Source: Pseudomonas nunensis (GTDB lineage Bacteria > Pseudomonadota > Gammaproteobacteria > Pseudomonadales > Pseudomonadaceae). Taken from it: a DNA stretch of 64,000 nucleotides. The position numbers and the translations under genes were made by a program. The notes beneath the pieces were generated by a model. The model had not been told where the DNA came from, ran no database searches, and saw only the letters and a program-made list of their open reading frames with translations. Positions 38,663 through 50,696 of the stretch are shown one piece after another. The stretch is from contig NZ_CP101125.1 of NCBI RefSeq assembly GCF_024296925.1, positions 2,420,501 to 2,484,500 on the forward strand, read 5' to 3'. Position 1 is the stretch's first letter. Every line of letters starts with the position of its first letter.

Positions 38663-39676
38663 TTAGAGCAGTCCGGCCTGGGTCATCAGTTCCACCGCTT
38701 TTTTGCTGTCGAGCTTGGAGGCGTCGACGGTCGGGGCGTCGAGTTGCGCCAGCGGCACCAGTTTCGGGTTGGATTCGGCATTCACGCCCACGGCGTATTC
38801 GAACGAGTTGCCGTTCTTCAGCACCGCCTGCCCTTCCTTGCCGGTCACCCACTTCAGGAAGGCCTGGGCCTGGTCCTTGTGTTTGCTGGAGGCCAGCACG
38901 CCACCACCGGAGATGCTGACAAATGCGCCCGGATCCTTGTGCTTGAAGTAGTGCAGTTCGGTGTTCTTGCTGTTTTCGCCAGTCTTGGCCTGATCGCCGA
39001 AGCGGTAGTAGTGGTAGATCACACCGCTGTCGATCTGCCCGGCATTCACTGCTTTCAGCACCGCGCTGTTGCCACGGTACGCCGTGGAATTGGCTTTCAT
39101 CGCCTTCAACCACTCGAGGGTGGCGGCCTCGCCTTTGAGTTCGAGCACGGCCGCGACGATCGCCTGGAAATCCGCGCCGCCCGGCGATGCTCCCCAGCGA
39201 CCTTTCCAGCTTGGCGAGGCGAGATCCAGCAGCGACTTGGGCAGATCAGCTTCCTTCAGTTTGCTCGGGTTGTAGACAAACACCGTGGAGCGCGCGGCGA
39301 TGCCGACCCATTTTCCGTGCGCCGGACGATACGGCGCGCCGACTTGTTCGAGCGTTGCGGGCGCCACCGGGGCGAACAGTCCGGCGTTATCCACCAACAC
39401 CATGGCTGGCGAGTTCTCGGTCAGGAACACATCCGCTGGCGAGGCCGCGCCTTCCTGGACGATCTGGTTGCCCATCTCGGTGTCGTCGCCATTGCGCACG
39501 GTGACCTTGATGCCGGTCTCCTTGGTGAAGCCTTCGATCCAGGATTTGGTCAGGCTTTCGTGCTGCGCGTTGTAGACAACGATGCCGTCGGCGTCGGCGG
39601 CGTACACGTGCCCGGCGCTGACCAGTGCGGCGGTCAGCAGCGCGGTTTTAAGAAACGAAGGGATACGGGAAGTCAT
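38663..39676 (-). CDS. Ferric iron ABC transporter substrate-binding protein (FbpA type)
   Basis: Periplasmic binder of 337 residues with a Sec signal (MTSRIPSFLKTALLTAALVS, cleavage after VYA). It has GIVVYNAQHESLTKSWIEGFTKETGIKV at the mature N-terminus, as in FbpA/HitA. Two adjacent tyrosines in VIYHYYRFGD (about residue 222) match the paired iron-ligand tyrosines of bacterial transferrins. It is first in a three-gene operon; a weak Fur-like site lies about 80 bases upstream. Confidence 0.9.
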   Translation of the reverse strand: MTSRIPSFLKTALLTAALVSAGHVYAADADGIVVYNAQHESLTKSWIEGFTKETGIKVTVRNGDDTEMGNQIVQEGAASPADVFLTENSPAMVLVDNAGLFAPVAPATLEQVGAPYRPAHGKWVGIAARSTVFVYNPSKLKEADLPKSLLDLASPSWKGRWGASPGGADFQAIVAAVLELKGEAATLEWLKAMKANSTAYRGNSAVLKAVNAGQIDSGVIYHYYRFGDQAKTGENSKNTELHYFKHKDPGAFVSISGGGVLASSKHKDQAQAFLKWVTGKEGQAVLKNGNSFEYAVGVNAESNPKLVPLAQLDAPTVDASKLDSKKAVELMTQAGLL

Positions 39677-39755
39677 GCGATGCGTGCTCCTGTTTTTTTT
39701 GATTTTTGCCTGCGCCGTCCACAGTGTTGACGAGGAAGGTTCTCAATAACTGTAG

Positions 39756-39774
39756 ATCAATAGGAATCATTTGC
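39756..39774 (-). promoter_or_regulatory. Weak Fur-like site upstream of the ferric ABC operon
   Basis: The minus strand reads GCAAATGATTCCTATTGAT, matching the Fur consensus mainly in its left half (about 10 of 19). Position, 80-98 bases before the start, is suitable. The rest of the 305-base gap to 39981 is AT-rich and then a REP pair; no gene is seen. Confidence 0.4.
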
Positions 39775-39875
39775 ATGTTTGAAGCGCGGGGAATGTAGAG
39801 CGCGGAATGAGAAAAAAACGTTAAAAAAATAGTGAATTCGTGTGATTGGCTACGATGAAATGGTCTGCGCAAAAA

Positions 39876-39967
39876 CTGTGGGAGCGAGCTTGCTCGCGAT
39901 GGCGGTGTAACAGTCAGCAAAAGTGTTGAATGTTATGCCCTCATCGCGAGCAAGCTCGCTCCCACAG
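39876..39967. repeat. REP doublet, GAGCGAGCTTGCTCGCGATGG subtype
   Basis: CTGTGGGAGCGAGCTTGCTC and complement with a spacer of about 45 bases. The GCGATGG ending marks a different subtype from the GCGAAG copies. Confidence 0.83.
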
Positions 39968-39981
39968 GGATTCGGTGATGG

Positions 39982-41484
39982 TCAGGACTGTGGGATGAAC
40001 GCCACGCTCTGGTCTTCCCGGCCATGGAACATCCGCTCGCCATTGGTAGGCGTGGTGGTAATCACCTGATGGTCAACACTCAGGTAATGCAGCGGCAGCG
40101 CATCGCCATTGCGGTAGTGCGCCACGATGATGGTGCGTTGCGGATCCCAATGCTGGCCGCTGGTGGTGTCCAGCCACTTCATCAACGCGGCGCTGTCTCC
40201 TGTGCGTGGGAAGTCCTGGTTTTCCTGCACGTAGTAGAACGGCGCACCGCCGGTTTGCAGGTACATCGGCACTTTGTTATCGACTTCGACCATGACCATT
40301 CGCCAGTCCTTCAGCGGTGCACGCTTGCTCGCTTCAAGCTTGACCGACTCACCGAAGCGGATCACGCCGCCACCGCCATTGGTCCACGGGTAGAGCACGC
40401 CCAGCACCGCGAGCAACAGCAGCGTCGCGGCGCCAAACCCGATCTTCCAGCCACGACTTACCACGTTGTGCCGGGTGATCCACCAGGCACCGAGCAGTTG
40501 TGCAAACGGCACCAGCGGCAATACGTAATAACTGCGCCGGCTGCCGCTGGCGGTGAAGAACAGCATCAGCAAACCCAGGCCCCAGATCAGCCAGCGGGTA
40601 TTCGGTTCGACGCTGCTCCAGCGCCGCACCGCGACCCACAACGCGATGATCCAGACAGGCGTCCAAGGCAGGGTGTAGACCGGCAGGTAAATCAGGTAGG
40701 TGTAAATCGGCCCGATATTGTCGAACGGCTGGAAAAACCGCACGACGTTTTCCCGCAGCACCAGGCCCAGGCCACTTTCGCCATAGGTTGGCGCGCCGTA
40801 GAAATGCGACAGGATAAACGGCGTCATATAGAACCCGCCGGCGATCAGCAGCGCCAGGCACATGCGCAGATTCAGGTGACGCTTCCAGCGACCGTCCTGC
40901 AACACATGCGGCAACAGCAGCAAGCCCGGCAGGATGAAACCGATCAGGCCTTTGAACAGTGAGGTCAGCGACAGCAACAGGAAAAACCCGAGGTAACGGC
41001 CGAAGCGGGTGTCGTCGGGTCCGCGCCAGTACCACCAGACGGCAGCGAGTACACCGCAAACGGTGAGGATGTCGGCCGTGGCCACCCGAGCCCAGAACAC
41101 GAAATAGAAGGTGGTCGCCAGCATCCAGCCGGCAACCAGCCCGGTGCCTTTGCGAAACAATTGCTCGCCGAGCGAATACACCAGCCACACGCTCAACCAC
41201 GCCGAGATCACCGAGGGCAGACGCAATGACCAATTGCCGAGGCCGCCAGTCAGCCAGGCGGTGGCGGTAATCAGCCAATAGGACGGCAGCGGCTTGTCGT
41301 AATACGGCCCGCCCTTGAGGTACGGGTCAAAGTAGTCACCGCTTTGCAGCATTTGCAGGGCGATGTTGGCCCAGCGAGTTTCCGCGCCCCACAGCTCCCG
41401 CGCGCCTAATCCTGACAACAACATCAGGGCGGTTGCACCCAGCAGCAGCCATAGCGCGGTCCTGTCACTTGTTTGGAGCTTCAT
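39982..41484 (-). CDS. GT39-like membrane glycosyltransferase
   Basis: A 500-residue PMT/ArnT superfamily protein. The luminal loop GARELWGAETRWANIALQMLQSGDYFDPYLKGGPYYDKP places the conserved acidic residue and the YYDKP segment near residues 27-66. About 10-11 helices follow, then a C-terminal periplasmic domain with no recognised motif. It is 141 bases downstream of the second arnT (REP between) on the same strand. Likely transfers a lipid-linked sugar onto LPS or a protein; substrate unknown. Confidence 0.83.
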   Translation of the reverse strand: MKLQTSDRTALWLLLGATALMLLSGLGARELWGAETRWANIALQMLQSGDYFDPYLKGGPYYDKPLPSYWLITATAWLTGGLGNWSLRLPSVISAWLSVWLVYSLGEQLFRKGTGLVAGWMLATTFYFVFWARVATADILTVCGVLAAVWWYWRGPDDTRFGRYLGFFLLLSLTSLFKGLIGFILPGLLLLPHVLQDGRWKRHLNLRMCLALLIAGGFYMTPFILSHFYGAPTYGESGLGLVLRENVVRFFQPFDNIGPIYTYLIYLPVYTLPWTPVWIIALWVAVRRWSSVEPNTRWLIWGLGLLMLFFTASGSRRSYYVLPLVPFAQLLGAWWITRHNVVSRGWKIGFGAATLLLLAVLGVLYPWTNGGGGVIRFGESVKLEASKRAPLKDWRMVMVEVDNKVPMYLQTGGAPFYYVQENQDFPRTGDSAALMKWLDTTSGQHWDPQRTIIVAHYRNGDALPLHYLSVDHQVITTTPTNGERMFHGREDQSVAFIPQS

Positions 41485-41522
41485 GGAGGGTTTCCTGGTG
41501 CTTTAAAGGTCACCACAATCCC

Positions 41523-41615
41523 CTGTGGGAGCGAGCTTGCTCGCGATGGCGGCGGGTCAGTCACTATTGATGTTGGATGAACTACCGCATTCGCGAGCAA
41601 GCCCGCTCCCACAAG
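41523..41615. repeat. REP doublet, mixed subtype
   Basis: Left arm CTGTGGGAGCGAGCTTGCTC(GCGATGG) and right arm TTCGCGAGCAAGCCCGCTCC, a mix of two subtypes, between two glycosyltransferase genes. Confidence 0.82.
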
Positions 41616-41625
41616 GGTTCGGTGT

Positions 41626-43344
41626 TTAAGGTTGGGTTTGCGGGAATATCAGGATTTCCAGGTTGCCGCGCTCATAGCGCTTGCCATCCACCGGCAGCAA
41701 CGCGACTTCTTCGACTTCCTGCACGCTGTTGACCCGCATCACCACCCCGACCGAGCCCTTCTTGCGCGCTTCAGTCATCCATTGGCCGACGCTGTCCTTG
41801 GTGACTTTGCGCGAGTCCATGGCCGGATCCTCCAGGCCATATTTCAGCTCGCCGACGGTGTTGAACAGATCAACCTGCGGCCGCTTCAAGCGCCAGGACA
41901 AGGCCGACGCCGCGCCCAAATCATTACTGAGCAACGAGGTGGTCTGACCCAACGCATCCAGGTGTTCGGCAATGAACTGGTCAGGCATCTTGCTGTTGAC
42001 GATCGTCGCCGGCATCGCCGCAGGCAGCAGCGCCACCAGCAGCCAGCTCCCCAACGCCGGCGCGGCCCAGAACTGCAGGGGCCGCGAGACTTGCAACGCG
42101 TTGGCGATGATCCAGCCGGCCAGCACGATGTAGGCCAGGGACAGGCTGAACATCTCGGTGTTTTCGAAGATTTCCTTGGTCGCCTGCACGTAAATCAAGG
42201 CGATCAGTCCGACGCTGGCCAGCAGCACATTGAGCACACCGTTGCAGCGAATCGCGCGGCTTTTCCCCTGGTCCACCAGACCCACCACGGTATGCCCCAT
42301 CAGCAATGCCAGCGGCAAAAGGCACGGCATGATGTAGGTCGGCAACTTGCCGCTACTCAGGCTGAAAAACCCCAGGGGCAACAACAGCCACAGCAGCAGG
42401 AAACCCATGGCCGGTTGACGTTTGTTTTTCCAGGCTTGAATGAAGGTGGACGGCAACAACAATGCCCACGGCATGCTCGAAGCCACCAGCAATGGCAGAT
42501 AGAACCACCACGGACGGGCGTGTTGCGCATCGTCGGCGGCGAATCGGCGAATGTGTTCATTCCAGAAGAAGAACCGCCAGAAGTCCGGTTCCTGATGATG
42601 AATCGCAAGCACCCACGGCAGGCACACCACTGCCGCGATAACCACGGCGAGCGACCCGTAGCGCAGCAGTTCACCAAGCCGTCGCTGCCACAGCATGTAG
42701 GGCAGGGCGATCAGCACCGGCAACAGCCAGGCGAGGAAGCCCTTGGTCATGAACCCCATGCCGCAAGCCGCGCCCAATATTGACCAGGCACCGAGTCGGC
42801 GTTTACCCGAGGGGCTGTCGATGGCAAACCACAACGCCACCAGACTCAAATTTACCCAGAACGTGAACTGCGGATCGAGATTCGCATAGCCGGCCTGACC
42901 GGCAATCAATCCGAAACTCATGTAGAGCAACGCGCAGGCGCCGCTTTTACGCGGGTCGTTCCACAAACGGCGAGCGATCAAGTAGGTCAGCCACACGCTG
43001 AGCCCAGTGCTCAGTGCCGAGGCGATCCGTACGCCGAACAGGTTGTCGCCGAACACGGCTTGGCCGATGGCGATCATCCAGTAGCCGGCGATGGGTTTTT
43101 CGAAATAGCGGATGCCCATGAAGTGCGGGGCGATCCAGTCGCCGCTCAGGCGCATCTCCTGGGCGATCTGGCCGTAGCGGGCTTCATCGGGAATCCACAA
43201 GCCGTGGCTCACCAGCGGCAGTAAATAGAACAGCACGAAGGCCAGGAGCAAACCGGGAACGATCCAGCGTTCGACGGCAGATGGGGCAGGGCGGCGGGAT
43301 ATTTTCACCGCTGGGTGTTGCAACACATTGTTGTGGGACGTCAT
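41626..43344 (-). CDS. arnT: ArnT-family lipid A glycosyltransferase (copy 2)
   Basis: A 572-residue paralogue of the operonic ArnT. The same landmarks are present: [61 protein letters not shown] and the C-terminal [30 protein letters not shown]. An extra ~25-residue N-terminal extension precedes the first helix. Identity to copy 1 looks high through the core but the C-termini differ. No other arn genes are adjacent. It may share the operon's donor or use a different aminosugar. Confidence 0.9.
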   Translation of the reverse strand: MTSHNNVLQHPAVKISRRPAPSAVERWIVPGLLLAFVLFYLLPLVSHGLWIPDEARYGQIAQEMRLSGDWIAPHFMGIRYFEKPIAGYWMIAIGQAVFGDNLFGVRIASALSTGLSVWLTYLIARRLWNDPRKSGACALLYMSFGLIAGQAGYANLDPQFTFWVNLSLVALWFAIDSPSGKRRLGAWSILGAACGMGFMTKGFLAWLLPVLIALPYMLWQRRLGELLRYGSLAVVIAAVVCLPWVLAIHHQEPDFWRFFFWNEHIRRFAADDAQHARPWWFYLPLLVASSMPWALLLPSTFIQAWKNKRQPAMGFLLLWLLLPLGFFSLSSGKLPTYIMPCLLPLALLMGHTVVGLVDQGKSRAIRCNGVLNVLLASVGLIALIYVQATKEIFENTEMFSLSLAYIVLAGWIIANALQVSRPLQFWAAPALGSWLLVALLPAAMPATIVNSKMPDQFIAEHLDALGQTTSLLSNDLGAASALSWRLKRPQVDLFNTVGELKYGLEDPAMDSRKVTKDSVGQWMTEARKKGSVGVVMRVNSVQEVEEVALLPVDGKRYERGNLEILIFPQTQP

Positions 43345-43502
43345 GACTCGACCTTAACGCAGGGACGCAGTGGATCCAGAGAACTATCAACCTTCCCGAC
43401 TGAACAGTTCCTGAAGGAATTCAAACCAGATAGCTTTAATAGCGCGCGCGACAAATCGGCAAACTAAACGTTTCAACTTTAGTTATCTAACGACAGAGCT
43501 GA

Positions 43503-44180
43503 TTATTTCAGGGTTTTATCGCTCAACAACGAATGCCAATCAGCGTCATTCAGTACGCCCAGCACTTTAAGTTGCCCATCGGCGCCGATGCTGGCAAACA
43601 GCGAACTGCTGTATTGGCTGGCGGCCGCATGCTTGAAACCGGTCTGCACTTCGAAGTCGCTGATACAGCCACTATGGGTGACGAGGACGGTATTGCGATG
43701 AGCAACTTTGTGCGCGACCACATCGTTGCGCAGGGTTGTGCCACAACTGGCCAGCCATTCCTGGGTCAGCGCTTCCTTGCCGAACATGAAATGCGCGGTT
43801 TGCTCCGTACGGGTCACCGGGCTGGTAAAGACATCGGTTTGCGCCATGCCGAGTTGCTTGAAACCTTGGCCCACGGCGCTGGCAGACTCACTGCCGAGCC
43901 GGGTAATGCCGTCGGCCGGACCCAGGCACGGGTTGCTGGAGCGGTCGCAACGCTCGGCATGCCGCACCAGTACCACCACGTCACCAGCGCGCCAGTGCTG
44001 GATCAGTTCGGCACGCGCTTGGGCATTCGCACTGCCCAAGTCGGCTGGGGATCGATGCCACACGACAAAACCCGTCACCAATGCAGCTGCCATCAGCAGC
44101 GCTGACAGGCTGATAATCCGGATGAGTCGCGATGGCAGCCAACGACGAGTCGGCATGGCGGATGAGACTGATTCGAACAC
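43503..44180 (-). CDS. Histidine phosphatase family protein (Ais/PmrG-like)
   Basis: A 225-residue membrane-anchored phosphatase: N-terminal helix (about residues 20-45), then the RHG-type motif VVLVRHAERCDRSSNPC (about 79-95). The second catalytic histidine is in VTHSGCISDF. Similar proteins (Ais/PmrG) dephosphorylate LPS core heptose and are co-regulated with arn genes in enteric bacteria. It lies directly upstream of the second arnT, supporting an LPS role. A 158-base gap separates them. Confidence 0.8.
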   Translation of the reverse strand: MFESVSSAMPTRRWLPSRLIRIISLSALLMAAALVTGFVVWHRSPADLGSANAQARAELIQHWRAGDVVVLVRHAERCDRSSNPCLGPADGITRLGSESASAVGQGFKQLGMAQTDVFTSPVTRTEQTAHFMFGKEALTQEWLASCGTTLRNDVVAHKVAHRNTVLVTHSGCISDFEVQTGFKHAAASQYSSSLFASIGADGQLKVLGVLNDADWHSLLSDKTLK

Positions 44181-44400
44181 GATGCGGCCCCTTTAACGAC
44201 ATTATTGAAAGTTGCTGATTCGAACTTCCTGCAATGCTCGGCACACTAAGGGGCGGTACGTGTGAGCGTGGTGAAACGGATGTGAAAAATTTGCGCGGAT
44301 AAAACGACTTCGTTTATTAGTTTGAATGTCACGCAGTTGTCATTATTAAATGCAGTATTTGATATTCGATATCAAACACACTTGGTGGGGGGTTATATCT

Positions 44401-44467
44401 TGTAGGAGCAAAGCTTGCTCGCGATGGCGCTCTCAAAGACGCCATCGCGGGCAAGCCATGCTCCTAC
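44401..44467. repeat. REP pair, GCGATGG subtype
   Basis: TGTAGGAGCAAAGCTTGCTC and complement ending GCTCCTACA, tight 15-base spacer. The 300-base gap between pqiC and the phosphatase gene otherwise shows AT-rich promoter-like sequence (44280-44400) and no gene. Confidence 0.8.
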
Positions 44468-44480
44468 AAAGGTGTGTCGC

Positions 44481-45029
44481 TCAGAGGGATGCGGGGCAAC
44501 CCCTTTGCGAGGCGGCCGCTTGGCTGATCACGGCGGCCAGGCGTTTGACGTTGTTCTGCTGCGCGGTCACCAAGTCTTCGATGGACGGCCCCGAAGGCGT
44601 CTGCAACGTGCTGCGGCAGGTAACCAGCGTGTTATCGCCCGCGCCAAGCGGCCGCAAACGCCATTTGACGTCGATCAAGCCGTACTGGCCGGGAATCGAG
44701 TCGAAGCGCTGCACGTCAACCCGCAACGACACTTTGCGCTGGGTGTTGCTGTTGGACAGTTGATCCACCAGCGCACTGCGCAATTCATCCGACAGGCTCG
44801 CGCCCCACCAATCGGTTTCGAGGATCGACAAGCCGCTGTTGCCCTGGCGAATGACAATCTGCGGACGATCGACCTGGGGCGGCACGCTGATGCCTTCGAT
44901 CTTGATTTCGTCGCCGCTGGTGCGGGGCGGTTGTGCCGGGGTCAGGGTGTGAAAGTGAATCGGGTCGCTGCGGCACGCCGCGAGCAGCACCAACGCGGCG
45001 ACCAAGGTAATCTTCGGCGAAAAAGCCAT
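44481..45029 (-). CDS. pqiC: PqiC, outer-membrane lipoprotein of the Pqi transport system
   Basis: A 182-residue lipoprotein: signal MAFSPKITLVAALVLLAAC with the lipobox LLAAC, Cys at residue 19. The mature domain matches the PqiC/YmbA (former DUF330) pattern, with FHTLTP at the start and QIVIRQGN further in. It completes a bridge with the MCE protein PqiB. It is the last gene of a four-gene minus-strand operon, 17 bases after the pqiB stop. Confidence 0.88.
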   Translation of the reverse strand: MAFSPKITLVAALVLLAACRSDPIHFHTLTPAQPPRTSGDEIKIEGISVPPQVDRPQIVIRQGNSGLSILETDWWGASLSDELRSALVDQLSNSNTQRKVSLRVDVQRFDSIPGQYGLIDVKWRLRPLGAGDNTLVTCRSTLQTPSGPSIEDLVTAQQNNVKRLAAVISQAAASQRGCPASL

Positions 45030-45046
45030 GGGTGTTGCTCCTGTGG

Positions 45047-46702
45047 TCAGTTGCGCGGTGGTCCTTGCAGATCCGATGGCGCGGCATTTTCGGGACGGCC
45101 GCGAATCAACGATTCCGGGTGACGACCGAGGTAATCCGAGAGCTCACGCAGGGATCGCGACATGCGTTTGAGTTCGTCCAGGGTCTGGGTCAGTTGTTCG
45201 CGCTGCGGCGAGTCTTCGGCCAGGGTCGAACTCGCCGAATTCAGGGTCTTGCTGACATCCGCCAGGGTGGTCTGCACGCCGGGCAGGGTCTTGGCATTGA
45301 ATTGCGCCAGGCCTTTACGCAGTTCGACCAGGTTGCTGTCGAGGTTGCTGGCAATCCGTTCCACCGGCAGTTGGTTGATTTTGTTGACCATGGCCTCGAG
45401 TTTTTCCTGCAATTGCTCGAGGCTGCCAGGTATGGTCGGAATGCTGACCGGCCGGTCGTTCGGATCGAACGCGACTTTCTCTGCTTTCGGGTAGAAATCC
45501 AGCGAGATATACAGCTGGCCGGTCAGCAGGTTGCCGCTGCGGGCCTGGGCGCGCAGGCCGTTTTCGATAAAGGTGCCCATCAGGCGCACGCCGGCGGCTT
45601 CGTCATTCGGATCATGCATCAAGGCCTTGATCATTTTGGTGTGGGCCTGACCGAGCCGTTGCGGGTAGATCACGATGCCGACGTTGACCGGGAAGCTGCG
45701 TTTCTTCTCGTCGAAATCCAGATTGATCGCCACCACCTTACCGATTTCCATGCCGAGGAATTCCACCGGCGCATCGACCTTGAGCCCGCGCAGGGCCTGG
45801 TCGAAACGCAGGCTCAGGTATTGCGCCTTGCCATTGGGTGGGGCGAGGGCGGTGGTCTGGTCATCGAACAGCTCGTAGGTTTTTTCCTCGGTGGCCGGCT
45901 GATCGTTGGGGCTGTATTGCGGGGCGAGAAAGGCAATGCCGCCCACCAGCAACGAGGACAGCGACTCAGTCTTCACCGCAAAGCCGTTGGCGCCGATGTT
46001 CAGGTCGATGCCGCTGGCGTTCCAGAACCGAGTGTTTTCGGTGACATACGTGTCATTCGGTGCGTGGATGAAGACCTCGAGATTGACGCCTTTGCCGTCG
46101 GCATCCAGCGCATACGCCACCACTTGGCCGACCGGAATCTTGCGGTAGTAGACCGGCGATCCGATATCCAGCGAACCAAGGTCCTGGGAATGCAGGGTGA
46201 AGCGTTTGCCCGGCTCGCCGTAGGTGATCGGCGGCGGGTTCTCCAGGCCTTTGAAGTTCTTCGAGCGCCTGTCGGCGTGACCGATATCCGCGCCGATGTA
46301 GTCGCCGGACAGCAAGGTATCGATGCCCGAGACACCGCCGGCTCCGATCCGTGGGCGCACCACCCAGAATTGCGAGTCTTCGCGGGTGAAGGTTTCGGCC
46401 TGTTTCGACAGCTTGATCGTGGCGTCGACACTCTTCTGGTCGTTGCTCAATTCCACGTCCGAGACTTGGCCGATCACCACGTTGCGGTATTTGACTTCGG
46501 TCTTGTTGGCGGTCAGGCCACTGCCGGTCTTGAAGGTCACGACAATGGTCGGGCCTTCCTGCATCAGGCTGTGCACCACTAGGGAAATCCCCACCAGCAC
46601 TGCCACAATGGGCACGATCCACACCAGCGATACGCTGAAACGGCGCGTCTTTATACTGGCCTGGCCTGGGGCCTGAGGCCCGTCAGTGGCTTGCGACTTC
46701 AT
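45047..46702 (-). CDS. pqiB: PqiB, MCE-domain intermembrane lipid transport protein
   Basis: A 551-residue periplasm-spanning protein. One N-terminal membrane helix (about 28-48) is followed by three MCE repeats. The first is TVVTFKTGSGLTANKTEVKYRNVVIGQVSDVEL, the second is seen at GSPVYYRKIPVGQV, the third at PVEFLGMEIGKVVAINL. A long C-terminal coiled-coil region (about 410-540) matches the needle of PqiB. The start overlaps the pqiA end by 20 bases. Confidence 0.93.
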   Translation of the reverse strand: MKSQATDGPQAPGQASIKTRRFSVSLVWIVPIVAVLVGISLVVHSLMQEGPTIVVTFKTGSGLTANKTEVKYRNVVIGQVSDVELSNDQKSVDATIKLSKQAETFTREDSQFWVVRPRIGAGGVSGIDTLLSGDYIGADIGHADRRSKNFKGLENPPPITYGEPGKRFTLHSQDLGSLDIGSPVYYRKIPVGQVVAYALDADGKGVNLEVFIHAPNDTYVTENTRFWNASGIDLNIGANGFAVKTESLSSLLVGGIAFLAPQYSPNDQPATEEKTYELFDDQTTALAPPNGKAQYLSLRFDQALRGLKVDAPVEFLGMEIGKVVAINLDFDEKKRSFPVNVGIVIYPQRLGQAHTKMIKALMHDPNDEAAGVRLMGTFIENGLRAQARSGNLLTGQLYISLDFYPKAEKVAFDPNDRPVSIPTIPGSLEQLQEKLEAMVNKINQLPVERIASNLDSNLVELRKGLAQFNAKTLPGVQTTLADVSKTLNSASSTLAEDSPQREQLTQTLDELKRMSRSLRELSDYLGRHPESLIRGRPENAAPSDLQGPPRN

Positions 46703-47339
46703 CCATGTCCTCCTCGTTTTGTGATTGCTTCGGCGCTTTATCCCAAATCATCCGGGGATCGAAGCTCATCGCCGAGAGCATGGTGAACACCACCACCAGG
46801 CCGAAAAACAGAATGCCCGGGCGCGGTTCGATATCCGCCAGGGCCTGGAATTTCACCAAAGAGGCGACCAGCGCGACCACGATTACGTCGAGCATCGACC
46901 AGTAGCCGATGACCTCGACGAAACGGTACAGCTTCGAGCGCTCTTTACGTGCCCACAGGCTGTCGCGGTGCACGGTCACCAGCAGCAGCGTCAGCGCGAC
47001 GAACTTGATCCCGGGCACCGCGATGCTGGCGATAAAGATGATCAGGGCAATGTCCCAGGCCCCGGCCTCCCAGAATTCCAGCACGCCGCTCATGATGGTG
47101 CTGTCGGCGCCGTTGCCGACCATTTTGGTGTTCATCACCGGCAACAGATTGGCTGGCACGTAGAACGCCAGGGCGGTGAACATGTAGGCCCAGGTCCGGG
47201 CGAGGGCGTTGGTCTTGCGCCGATGCAACGGCGCACCGCAACGCTCACATTCATGCGGTTCGTTGGTCATGTCGCAGGCCATTGCGCAGCTGTGGCACAG
47301 GCACAGGCCGAGTTCGCTGGCGACCGGAGGCGTTGTCAT
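46683..47339 (-). CDS. pqiA: PqiA-family membrane protein (second half)
   Basis: A 218-residue inner-membrane protein with an N-terminal rubredoxin-like zinc site (CHSCAMACD and CERCGAPLHRRK) and four membrane helices. E. coli PqiA carries two such units in one chain; here they are two genes, and this is the downstream unit. Start at the ATG 47337-47339, overlapping the upstream unit's stop (ATGA). Confidence 0.87.
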   Translation of the reverse strand: MTTPPVASELGLCLCHSCAMACDMTNEPHECERCGAPLHRRKTNALARTWAYMFTALAFYVPANLLPVMNTKMVGNGADSTIMSGVLEFWEAGAWDIALIIFIASIAVPGIKFVALTLLLVTVHRDSLWARKERSKLYRFVEVIGYWSMLDVIVVALVASLVKFQALADIEPRPGILFFGLVVVFTMLSAMSFDPRMIWDKAPKQSQNEEDMDEVASH

Positions 47340-47941
47340 AGGATGTCCCACAGATCACGGATATCGCGCCCGGCGATGCGGATCATCATCAGACTGAGCA
47401 CGGCGAGGGCGAACAGGCCGATGCCGGGCAACACATCCAGCAACCCCGCGAGTTTGATCACGGCAACCATCGCTCCCAGCAGGCAGACTTCGAGCATGCT
47501 CCAGGGCCGCAGCGTTTCCAGCCAGCGCATGCAGAACCGGAAACCCGGCGAGCGCTGGCCCTTGAGGGCGAAGCTCAAGACCCAGATCAGCAGCAATAAT
47601 TGGAAGATCGGCGCGATGATCATCGAAATCGCCGCCACCAGGGCGATGAACGTGATCGGCCCCAGGCTCAGGGCCAGCACCGAATCCCAAAGCGTGGCGC
47701 TGTTTTTCAGGCCTTTGAGGCTGATGCTCATGATCGGGTAGAAGTTGGCAAAAACCCACAACATCAACGCGGTGAGGGTCAAGGCCAGGCGCTGCTCGAT
47801 CGTCAGGCCGTTATAACGCTGGAGCACGCCGCCGCAGCGTGTGCACAGGGATTTCTGATGTTTGGCGAGCGTGACTTTTTCATACACGCAGTCGCAGTGC
47901 TCGCAGATGATCAACTGGTCAGTGGTGGCCATGGGTCGCAT
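47336..47941 (-). CDS. PqiA-family membrane protein (first half)
   Basis: A 201-residue paralogue of the next gene: zinc site CEHCDCVYEKV / CTRCGGVLQRY, then four helices. With its partner it equals a split PqiA. The start could also be the ATG at 47932; neither has a clear ribosome site, and GAGGAGG lies well upstream. First gene of the pqi operon. Confidence 0.85.
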   Translation of the reverse strand: MRPMATTDQLIICEHCDCVYEKVTLAKHQKSLCTRCGGVLQRYNGLTIEQRLALTLTALMLWVFANFYPIMSISLKGLKNSATLWDSVLALSLGPITFIALVAAISMIIAPIFQLLLLIWVLSFALKGQRSPGFRFCMRWLETLRPWSMLEVCLLGAMVAVIKLAGLLDVLPGIGLFALAVLSLMMIRIAGRDIRDLWDIL

Positions 47942-48035
47942 TCGCAAGGAGGCAGAAAGTCAGAGCACCTCCTCAATATAGAAGTGCCTCGCGATAGAGC
48001 AAATTAAAAGGCTGTTCAATGAGATGCACGCCCGA

Positions 48036-48128
48036 CCTGTGGGAGCGGGCTTGCTCGCGAAGGCGTCATGTCAGTCAATGCCGATGTCGACTGACACACC
48101 GCCTTCGCGAGCAAGCCCGCTCCCACAG
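48036..48128. repeat. REP doublet
   Basis: CCTGTGGGAGCGGGCTTGCT and complement with a 40-base spacer, between the pqi promoter region and the puuB stop. Confidence 0.86.
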
Positions 48129-48158
48129 GGGTAAGGTTTTTGCCGGGAGAGGGGAGGG

Positions 48159-50686
<2,528 letters not shown>

Positions 50687-50696
50687 GGGATGCGGT

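Noticed and set aside
45032..46582. 516-residue plus-strand open frame
   Set aside because: Complement of pqiB, which has three clear MCE repeats.
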